From the NCBI GenBank assembly GCA_963930775.1, contig OZ005689.1, positions 22,256,058 through 22,320,057 of the forward strand: a stretch of DNA of 64,000 bases, written 5' to 3'. The notes beneath the pieces were generated by a model. That model searched no databases. It saw only the letters and a list, made by a program, of their open reading frames with translations, and had not been told where the DNA came from. Positions 55,059-64,000 of the stretch are shown here, piece by piece. The position numbers and the translations under genes are program-made. The stretch is from Cliona cf. orientalis. Its lineage: Eukaryota > Porifera > Demospongiae > Clionaida > Clionaidae. Position 1 is the first letter of the stretch. Each line of letters starts with the position of its first letter.

Positions 55059-57290
55059 TTTAATCGTGCAGGCTAACTATACATAGTGTTGCGGACTATA
55101 AGCTCTGCTTTCCTATGCAGTCTTGGTATTAGCAGTTGTGTGTAGTACATGTATCTAAATGGGCACAAAGCTTGTAACCCCAGCTGTTGCCACTGCAAGT
55201 TTCTAAATAATGCCACACACCCATATGATTGCACTGTGATGGCTAAACACTGACATTCCATTAACTAAATACCTTGAAATGTATTGTGGCACAACTAATC
55301 AAGGGGGCCAAATTGACCCATATAAGTCTCATGGGAACCATAATATTATGCTGGATTCCATTGTGCACTGATGATAGGTAGCTCAGTGAATGGAACGTAA
55401 CGCAAATGTGATGTCGAGCAACTTTTAATGTAATGTAGCTACTTACATGTAATAAGTGTAGGAGGATGATTTGGTAAACAGGTGCTTTGATACTTACATG
55501 TATGTGTACACTATAAGATTAAAATCACTTCTAATTCAGAGCAAAGTGTGGATTTTGTGTGTTTCACTCAGAAATTTCATGGGCACACTAGCACCCGATG
55601 CACCCATGCTTCCTACGCCTACGCCAGTGCATGAACATGTATAGCTGTCTCCACAGCAGCTAGGGTATGATGGCTAGATAGCTTACTCCCATTACGTAAC
55701 TCGGGTGTATGTGACTGCGTGTATATAGCTACTGTGATAGAGATGAGCTTGTAGCTAGGGCAATGACTATTATTATAATACATGTAAGTATAACTCACGG
55801 TAGGATGAAGTGGAGGATGCAGCTGTAACACTCATAGCTACATATACCATGCGGCCAGCTTGCTGTTGATGCATCTGATCAATGTGAATTATCCATGATA
55901 GCTCAGACTTAAGTGGCAGTTTATTTATATTATCTACCAGCTTCATTTCCTTACGTCAAATCTCAGAGCCTGCCATGTCCAAAACACCACCAGTACGATA
56001 CACAGGGGGACTGGGGATAAGTAATTGAACTACTTTTGGGCACCTAGCTAGCTATGTACTAGATTAGCTATAATCATATAGAGTCTAGTGTGCAACCACT
56101 TTTAAGACATTTTCTTCTGAATAATGCCCACTGTGGACACTCAGCACCGTTATGGCTAGCTGGTATATAGCTGAGAGTTGAGGAAGAGGACAGTGATTAA
56201 ATACTTAGGAACACAAATTTTCAAAGTGTACTATTCTTAGATATACAGCAAGCCAGTGAGCTGTGACTGTGACCTAGCTACCAAATAGAAGTGCATACCA
56301 AATATGCCTATCATAGCCAAATTGCACTTCAGCCGTGAAGTGGCTTCAACGGTACAGTGGCTTAAGATGTTTAGAAGTGTATGCGTGGGAGGAGAGGGAG
56401 GTCAGTGAGGATCAGAGCTGATAATTCAGTAGCTATGGCAGGTTATGCCAGGTAGCTACAATCAACTTGGTCTGGCGTATGCTCCCACAGGAAAATTTAG
56501 AGATAGATATCCGGTGCATTCTGAGTGCGCTGGTTCACAAATTAACTTCTTTGTACCAATTATTGTTTAACTATTAGATACTGAGACTAGCCTGCTCTCT
56601 CCAAACTATTATTTTTGGTAGCCGTACACGTTTAACATAGCAGCAAGTATCATCAACTCCTAATTGTAGGATAGGTAGTTAGAGATGATAGAGGGATATT
56701 CGTAACTACCAGATATCTTGTTCATAGAGTAGCTAGCAGCTAAGCTACAATGTATACCAAAAACTAGGAATTTATTGAGAGAGGGACAAGACCTTGAGGC
56801 AGCTACCCAGCATACATATATGTCCATTCCTTCTACTGGAGCTCTACAGACGACTCAGTCACTGTTGCTGTTGCTGCCTTGCAGCACCCCCCTGCTGTTT
56901 TTATATTATAGCTAATAATAATTATTCAGTTCTGTAGTGTTAATTCAATTCTCAATTAATTATACCTTCAAATTGAACCTGCAGAAATTATTTAACCTGA
57001 TATTTTTATATGGAAGAGCGAAAATATAAAAAAGTAAGAAGCACGTTGTCTTCGAGATAAAGTAAAGCTTAAGCCTGTTGACAGGTACATGCGTAACAGT
57101 TGAATTTTGATCAAACCCTCAATTATTTACGAATCACCTTTTCATGTATTGATTTACATTTTATTCACTACGTAACAAGTTTTGTTGACATTTGTCACAA
57201 TTACCAATACAATTATGCACGAGATACATGCATGCGCGTGCATGTCATTAAGCGCGAGATACGCCTTAAGGATGCAGCTGCAAAGCGTTG
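55059..57290. other. Non-coding stretch
   Basis: 2.2 kb with many stop codons on both strands. No protein, tandem repeat or terminal inverted repeat was recognised. Confidence 0.45.
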
Positions 57291-59079
57291 ACTAGAACAA
57301 CCCGCTGTGTCTTGAATAGGCAGTGCTACTTTATCGCGGTCTTTGCGAGGGCTTCCTGAGTGGTTGCACTTTACTCTGGTGTGGTCAAGTTACGTGGCTG
57401 CCATAGGGGATTTTCCTGGAATTTGACCTTGAAGATTATAGTACGTTCCTGAGGTAAGATTATATTAAATGCATGCAGGTGGTACTGTTACCACGGACAG
57501 CAATAACTTATCATAACAAAAAAATTGCAGTAATACTGAGCTAGAGAATGGCTAGGAGGCTGCCATCTACAGAAGCTGCGCTAGAGGAGCTTGAGCTTGA
57601 TGACTTTGATGTTGATGAACCCATGATGGCAGGTAGTGATGACGAATTCGATGACATTGAAGATGTGTACCTGGAGGATGTGGAAGACGACGATGATGAT
57701 GACAGTAATGGTGCTGCTCCACCCCAACCCCCTCCCAATGATACACAAAGCTCAAGCTCAGGCTCCCTCCCTTCCTGGTCTTCCAGTCTTACATCTATCA
57801 CCATCCCTCCCTTCAGCTCACCAGTGGGTCCTACGATCGACATCCCAGAGTCACCAATTGACACCTTTGACCTCATGTTCACGCCTGATCTTCTGGATGA
57901 CATCGTGCAGGAGACCAACTTGTACGCAAAGGTGATGGGAGAAGAAAAGTACAGTGCTTGGAATAAAGTCACAAGCGAAGAGCTCAGAGCATACATTGGC
58001 TTCAGCATCTTGATTGGCATCAACCATCTGCCTGCCCTCGTTGATTACTGGAGCACAGAGATCCAGCCCTCCACTACTCGGCTATAGCAGATAGAATAAC
58101 AAGAGATAGGTTTCGAGAAATCACACGTTACCTTCACTTTGTGGACAATGCCAGTCTCACTCCAAGGGGATCTCCTGGTTACGACCAGCTTGGTAAGGGT
58201 AAGGTGCAGCCTGTGATAAACCATCTCATCACGCTTCTCAGACCTTTACGATCCCCACCAAGAGGTACCGGGTGACGAAGCAATAATCAAGTTCACAGGT
58301 CGCTCCACCTTGAAACAGTACATGCCACTGAAGAGAGGCATCAAGGTGTGGGCCCTCGCTGACAGCCATAACGGGTATTTTCACAAGTTCCAAGTCTACA
58401 CTGGCTGACAATTTCTTTACCAGCGAGGAGCTTCTGCGTGACCTCGCTGAAGACAACATCTACGCATGCGGGACGGCACGGAAGGATCGCAGAGGCTTTC
58501 CTCAAGCTCTGAAGACGGCAAAGCTAAGAATAGGTCTGTACATAATATTAATGCAGTTCATGTGTGAGCGTGTGTGTCCAGCCTGATGGGATAGTGCCGG
58601 AACGGAAGGGGGTGGATGACGGTCCCACCACGACCTCTGTGTTTGCGACTACAGCAGTTCCTTTGCGAGTTGCAGTCGGAACGACTTGAAGTCCTTGAAG
58701 GGGCAAGAGCCTGAAGCCTTGAGCAGGAGGTAAGCATTGGTGATTGCCACATCAAAGAGAAAGAAAAAAATATATTTATAAAATTTTCTACTCTTTGATC
58801 TGCAGCGGTAGTACCCACGCAGCTGGTCCCCACAATCAACTCCACCCATGAACTTATAGGAAATTATGCTGTCTGGGCAGGGTACTTCCACACTTGTTCC
58901 GTCTCGCTGCTTCCTGTTGACTGTGCCACAACTTGAAGGCTGACAGTTGGTACTCATCACCATCACCGTCTTTCTGTCCATCCAGGCACTTGCTGTCACT
59001 TTTCCAGCCTGGACAGTTACTGACTCCCATCTGTTGAATAGTACGTTCTGTGTCACCAATAAGTATATTACTTGTCTCT

Positions 59080-59190
59080 CTCTCCACACACACACACACA
59101 CACATGTACTCACATACAAACGCATACGCACCTACACCTACACTTACACCTACACCTACGCCTACACCTCTACACATACACGTACACACA
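59080..59190. repeat. ACAC/ACCTAC simple repeats
   Basis: Runs of CACACACA and CTACACCTACAC lie inside the inverted segment; they correspond to the minisatellite-rich intron of copy 1. Confidence 0.8.
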
Positions 59191-59222
59191 AAGTAATGCT
59201 CCCCAGTTACTGTCAGATAACT

Positions 59223-59338
59223 ATTTTGTTGGTAGTTGACCTCTGTTCATCATTGGCCTACTTTATGATGACCCACCCCCATCCCATAGCCGGCAATTTG
59301 ACTTTAAAAACTTGGATTGCTAGGCAACTACCAACAAA
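59223..59338. mobile_element. 115-bp MITE, second copy of 14969-15083
   Basis: Inverted ends TTTGTTGGTAGTTG and CAACTACCAACAAA; the interior (CTCTGTTCATCATT, CCTACTTTATGATGACCCA) is nearly identical to the 15-kb copy. It stands inside the inverted intron segment of the piggyBac copy. Confidence 0.8.
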
Positions 59339-59945
59339 TATACGTCCATACACACACGTACATATGCACACACATACATACTAAGTTACACATACACATA
59401 CACATACACACACATACTATAATAATAATAATTTATTATTTTGTTATTTTGTATGCACTTACACAATTTTTTCTCTCAATCACAAACAAATAGGTTAATG
59501 GTGTATATCACCAGGATTCCAAGCATTATCCAATGTGGATGCATTGATACATGTGTACACTTATACACATGTGTACACATATACACAGAAATTTCTACTC
59601 AAATTTTATATTCACACTAGTCTGGCAATGGGATGAAAACAGTTGCCGAGATATCCTCTGAAGTTGGTAAGTATTTATGATGATACGTTTGTGTATATCT
59701 GTTTATTCCTCTTTTGATCATGCACACACACAGCATACATAATATTATATGCATATACACACTTACATGTGCATATATACATAGTGATGGGTCGAGACGT
59801 CCACAAGGCAACTGTGCCCTTCACTGAGATCTCCACCATCGTTGTGTTTCCACCACGTGGTTCTGTCGGGAGTGTGGGGAGTGGCTGTGCCATACAGGAG
59901 ACACAAGTGACTGCTTCATGAAATGGCACACACGACAGCATGTCT

Positions 59946-60780
59946 AACTTATTTTTGCTGACTTACATGTACCTGTATATTCTATTCTCACTATATCAAA
60001 GCACTGTATAGTGCTCTCTATAAACATCATGGCTCCATTTGGAGCAATCAAACGAAGTGTAGCATGCTCAGGGTAAGATAGAAAGCAATTTTTAACGCAA
60101 GTGCAACTAGTAGTACACTCGCCTGCTCAACACTAAAAATCAATTTGTACAAGTTTCAACCGGGTGAGTGGAGCGAGTGCTACGTCCACTATAATTGCTA
60201 ACTATGACTTTTTACCCCTTAGCTCCTCCTTATCCGTCCTTTGACAATAACACTCATTATTAACCGCTACTCATCTGTGCTACTCTCCTCCCTCAAAGTC
60301 AACTTACGTTTTCGTTCTTTTCCGATAATATTTAGCCAGAAGACCTTCCATGAGCATCGTTGCAACTCATCCTGTGTCGATCGATAGCTGTGCCAAATCT
60401 CTTCACGATGATATCAACTTGTCCACACAAAAAACAAAGCGTCTTGGAGATATGACCTTTGGCAATCACATGGTGTCCAATATTTCACTCCGCCCAACGG
60501 AGCGTGTGCGCCACACTTCGCGTATAATCGGTTAACTTTAATTATTCTGATCACAAGATATTATATAGTTATCCTACAATCTCTAGATGAGTTTTGTACA
60601 TAATTCTTGATACTTTCCTGACGTTCTCATAATTTTCAGATTACACAACCCGACACTCTTCATATGCTTATAATACACGAATTCTAGATACCTGTGGAAA
60701 AATATTTGTGAGATGGAATGCATACACAATTTAGATTGAAGGCAGATAATATTCAAACAAAGCTGGTGCCACTTTCAAGA
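59946..60780. other. Non-coding stretch
   Basis: A short frame at 60350-60535 (SIVATHPVSIDSCAKSL) is not recognised. Nothing else is visible. Confidence 0.4.
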
Positions 60781-61920
60781 CTAGTTGCAGATAAAATTCA
60801 AATTTTTTGTAGATAATCTTAATATTGACATAAGCACGGCAATATTTTGGACATAATTAAAGTCACCTAAAACAATAGATTGTAAGTCTGGTGTAGAGAT
60901 ATGATTTAATACTCTGGACAGTAAGCTGGTCAATGATTGCAATGGTAAGCTAGGCGACCTGTACAATAGTGCTATCTGGATTAGTCTGTTTTCTAATAGT
61001 AATCTAATACTAATTGCCATTGGATGCATATCTGTGAGTGTTAGTTGGTTGCATGCATACGTTCAGGAACACTAACCATAACTCCACCTTTGTTGTCCCC
61101 TGATGCTCTGTCACATCTGACTGCTATATGTGACCGTCTACGGGAAAACCCGGCATATGGGATCCGCGCGCTATTCGCGCAATGCGCGTTTTTAGTAGCT
61201 CAGTTAGAAATTTGTCAAAAGTCCAGATTTTGTCATATACATGTCGAACAACCCTTCTTCTAACTGTTGCCGTCTTCTACGGAGGCTAGTCGTGCTATAC
61301 GAAGGCCTTCACTTTGACCCACCTACTCGGCAACAGCCGCTGTACACGGAGCCCGTTGCTATGGGCGGTAATTAGAATTCTCTACCTAGATACAGCTAGA
61401 TTCATCGAACTACTGTACGTTCGCTCACCTTTTTAGCTTCTTGGGCATCTAAAAACAATCGGCTGTCGTTGTCAACAACGAAATTCAACTCTTGCTCGAT
61501 CTTTACGTTCATTTCGAACGGCTCCGCCCAATTGATTTCCGGGTCACACGTAGTATGCGGAAACGCCATACGCGTGCATAGCAACGCCTTTGGACCATAA
61601 TTTCTCGATTATTGGGGGTGTGGCGCGATCGCAAACAAAGCGCTGTATCTCCACAACGAAGCGCATGATCGGTCAAGAACTTGAACGTGAGTTAGCTCTA
61701 TGGTAGAGCTAATCATAGATGCATCAAACTCAACTTTCACATAAAATCCCATATGGTGGGTTTTCCCATAGACGGTCACATATGATTTTTTGCACTACAG
61801 GGGAACACTGAGGTAGAGTCAGCCAGATTTCACAAAAGCATAGTATACTAGAGTATTTGAGGTTATCATCACATGCTATGTCAGGCAGTTTAGCAACAAT
61901 TGATTTTATATTCAACAATG
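60781..61920 (-). pseudogene. LINE endonuclease (APE-type) fragment, split by a MITE
   Basis: On the minus strand, 61920-61783 reads LLNIKSIVAKLPDIACDDNL then SSILCFCEIWLTLPQCSPVV, with the metal-binding glutamate block of a LINE APE endonuclease. After the MITE it continues at about 61126-61050 as IAVRCDRASGDNKGGVMVSV and, in another frame, at 61029-60781 as LIQIALLYRSPSLPLQSLTS and SIVLGDFNYV, the GDFN block. No reverse transcriptase follows, so this is a fragment. Confidence 0.75.
61129..61780. mobile_element. 652-bp MITE, TGTGACCGTCTA termini, TA target (complete copy)
   Basis: Left end TGTGACCGTCTACGGGAAAA; the right end inverted reads TGTGACCGTCTATGGGAAAA. The match runs on through CCATATGGGAT-like sequence for about 38 bases. 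TA flanks both ends (61127-61128, 61781-61782). Removing it rejoins the two halves of the LINE endonuclease. It is the reference copy for fragments at 8.5, 13.7, 30.7, 46.8 and 48.5 kb. Confidence 0.9.
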
Positions 61921-61987
61921 CAATCGTAACATGGTTGTCATGACATTGTAGTTTATGCAGTTGTTAGCAACTTCGTGTTCAATCTGA

Positions 61988-63640
61988 TCATTTCACTATG
62001 CACATCATTACTTTTTTAATGGCAGAGGCACTGAAATTCAAAGTATGTAGTCCTTGCAATGTTTTTACTCGACTGAATGCTACATAGGCTTGCCCAGCAT
62101 TGAATCTACCACCTTTCATGTCTACAACTATTTCATCTATTGTGAGGCCCAGCACTTTATGTATAGTGGTTGCCCCAGCTAGTGTCTGTGGAAACTGTAA
62201 TCGTGTAATTTGAGAGCCATGTTTGCGCTTTGCACGAAACACCACTTCATGTTTACTCAAAGGCACTGCATCGGGAAAGTTAGCTTGGTATGGGCTTGTT
62301 CGGATTGCTTTAATGCCAACCTGTTGGTTATCAAACTTGACGAGCACATTCATTACCATGCTGTTAGCATTAGTCACAATATGAACAACTCCTCTTGCTC
62401 TGTTAACAAGGCCATCTGACACGTCAATATTCGCTACAAGCATAACACGTGCACCAATAGCTAGAGCTAGGTTAAGGGTATCATGAAGGCCACCAGTTTC
62501 ATTTCTATTCTTAGGTAGACTTTGCAGATCAATGTGTGTGGTTTGCCCAGCTATATAGCATCACTAGCCTTGACGGTATACTGTTCACATTGTGGGGCCA
62601 AGCTGTTCAACATCAGTCTGTTTTGGTCATAGTAATTCAATCGGTACACATGCAAAACAAGGGTGGGATAATTAGCACTATCAGCTGTTATTACCCTCCA
62701 TTTGAGAACATCAAGGTCCTCAGGTGTGCAATCATTAGTTCTCACTCGACAAAAGTACTATCACCTCTTTGCCTCATGATTTCATCTCGTTCAACCAGTT
62801 GGAATTCATCTATCCACAGAGAACCTCAACGATACAACTGGGCATAACAGTCACCTGTGCTGACTAATGGTGCTTGGGCAACTGGAGGTAACTGATACAA
62901 GTCTCCCACTGCTAGTATGCTTACACCAGCAAATATTACACCATCAGACACCTTCAATTTACTTGGATAGTTTGCTTCTCAAGGTGTTAAGTCTATCATG
63001 GCTAAGGTTGAAAGCCAGTATACTTGCCACCTCCTAACAGAAATGCAGAATGCAAGATCATACCATTAATATTGAATGCTGCTACACCAGTGGGGGCAGT
63101 TAGTAATACAATTACCGTAGAATCCCGCGATTACGCCCCCCCTTTGTGCATGCTAGGATTGGGCAAAAGTGGGGAGGGGGCTTATACGCGGGATCCTAAC
63201 ATTTCCATGTGACGACCATTACCGACCGTCGAATACCACGTGGGCGCGCGATCTCTGCACATTCTCTGGCAGGCTGGTGGGCAAAACTCGAGAAAAACGA
63301 CAAAGTAAGGCATATCATGACACAAATAGCTAGTTTGCTAGCTGTAGCTACTGTTTATATTGACTTATGGACTCCATTTTACAGTCAGGGAGGGGGGGGG
63401 GCTTATACGCGAGACAAAACTACCTATGCAGGAACTTGAGCTAGAAATGCAGGGGGGGCTTATGCGCGAGGGGGGGCGTAATCGCGGGATTATACGGTAC
63501 ATCATCTGGCTCTATAGCACCTGATAATCTTAGAAACTTGAGTGTGTCAGAATAGATCAACTTAACGTAGGATTTACCAACACCACCTGGACCACTGAGG
63601 AAGATACGATGTGGCTCAATTGGTTTGCCTTCTTATATAA
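61988..63640 (-). pseudogene. PIF1-family helicase, possibly Helitron-derived, damaged
   Basis: On the minus strand, RIFLSGPGGVGKS (Walker A, near 63600-63565) is followed, after a MITE, by IVLLTAPTGVAAFNINGMIL, then SILAVGDLYQLPPVAQAPL, WIDEFQLVERDEIMRQRGDS, a block at 62745-62551 (CTPEDLDVLKWRVI) and the C-terminal part at 62443-61988 (ANIDVSDGLVNRARGVVHIV, then TIHKVLGLTIDEIVVDMKGG and GQAYVAFSRVKTLQGL). PIF1 helicases unwind DNA 5' to 3' and form the C-terminal half of Helitron proteins. Between about 62985 and 62955 roughly 20-25 residues that should hold the Walker B motif (IDEISM type) are missing, and several frame changes and stops are present, so it is dead. No Rep domain is in the window. 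Confidence 0.85.
63115..63497. mobile_element. 383-bp MITE, CCGTAGAATCCCGCGATTAC termini, TA target
   Basis: Left end CCGTAGAATCCCGCGATTAC; the right end inverted reads CCGTATAATCCCGCGATTAC. TA flanks both sides (63113-63114, 63498-63499). Deleting the element with one TA restores the helicase frame across EPDDVIVLLTAPTG. The interior has repeated GGGGGCTTATACGCGGGA-type words. Confidence 0.92.
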
Positions 63641-64000
63641 AGCTATGATTGCTTTTTTGCACTAGGAGGTATTGCCTTGCCAGAGGTATAAGTGGGTATA
63701 TTCCCATAGTATATTAAGCTGTGCACTGTTCTAATGCACTATGTAATTGTACACGTCCACAAAAATTAATATTAATTGGATGTGGTTTCATAAGAATCCA
63801 TTAATAGCAGGCACCAAGCTGGATTCTAGTTGCCTTAATAAGGCCGTAATCAAGGTCAACATGCACGACAAAAAAGGGTTTAGTTCCTGGCTACTGGGTT
63901 TGTGGACTCGGCTGATATCTAAAGCATAGCTACCTTGCTACAGACGCCCTAATATCAGCCATAAAGATTTGGTCAACTTATTTCAAATCTCTGAACAATC

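Larger units (their letters stand above)
57548..59945 (+). pseudogene. piggyBac transposase, copy 2, with internal inversion
   Basis: An ATG at 57548 opens an acidic N-terminus (DDEFDDIEDVYLEDVEDDDD) and the sequence follows copy 1 through ITRDRFREITRYLHFVDN. A 1-base frame change lies near 58053. The first catalytic acid is in VPGDEAIIKFTGRS. About 40 residues before DNFFTSEELLRDLAEDN are missing, but the second acid (DN) remains. From about 58556 to 59780 the sequence is reversed: on the minus strand, 59060-58560 encodes ASAWMDRKTVMVMS, FMGGVDCGDQLRGYYRCRSK and FKSFRLQLAKELL. Forward orientation resumes with the C-terminal zinc part WFCRECGEWLCHTGDTSDCF and a stop at 59945. A 5' leader intron (GGTAAG...CAG) is shared with copy 1. 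Confidence 0.85.

Overview
The window is eukaryotic. Coding sequence is split by short introns (about 50-250 bp) with GT/AG borders, intergenic DNA is AT-rich and full of TATG, ACATGTAC and CATG microsatellites, and there are no operons or bacterial signals. The mix of DNA-transposon families and the short-intron, microsatellite-rich style suggest a marine invertebrate, most likely a sponge; that taxon is inference. There is one assembly gap (Ns at 31033-31055).

Almost everything readable is mobile DNA. From left to right: a transposon-derived DDE-like protein with a C-terminal SH3-like module (4-1080); a piggyBac copy with a minisatellite-filled intron (2915-5650); a field of MITEs and tandem repeats (6.2-15.3 kb); a decayed unknown spliced gene (17.5-18.6 kb); a ~120-bp tandem repeat (19.8-20.3 kb) into which a 4,495-bp two-gene TTAA-target transposon (Kolobok-like) has jumped (20318-24812); a fragment of a Tudor-knot gene (24.9-25.05 kb); a broken Ty3/gypsy fossil (25.2-30.7 kb) split by a ~2.8-kb insertion; minisatellites (32.8-33.6 kb); a spliced minus-strand gene with 20-aa acidic repeats (33730-35422); a spliced gene that I read as a RAG1/Transib-superfamily transposase (36630-39409); a Tudor-knot gene (40447-41173, minus); a P-loop ATPase-like gene (41765-43220, minus) divergent from a KDZ-like transposase gene (43855-46110); exons of an unrecognised plus-strand gene with transposons in its introns (about 48.0-54.4 kb); a hAT transposase (51753-53880, minus); a second piggyBac copy with an internal inversion (57548-59945); a LINE endonuclease fragment split by a MITE (60.78-61.92 kb); and a PIF1-type helicase, possibly from a Helitron, split by another MITE (61988-63640, minus).

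Several insertions can be placed to the base because the interrupted host is recognisable. Removing the insert and one target-site copy restores a reading frame or a repeat unit: TTAA for the Kolobok-like element, ATATTC for a 331-bp MITE inside its second gene, and TA for MITEs in the helicase, in the LINE and in another MITE. The most interesting items are the RAG1-like protein (all three catalytic acids plus the CxxC/HxxxxH zinc site and a C-terminal zinc knuckle), the near-intact two-gene TTAA element, and the CCGTA...TACGG group of TA-target MITEs. Ordinary host genes are scarce: no housekeeping gene was recognised.
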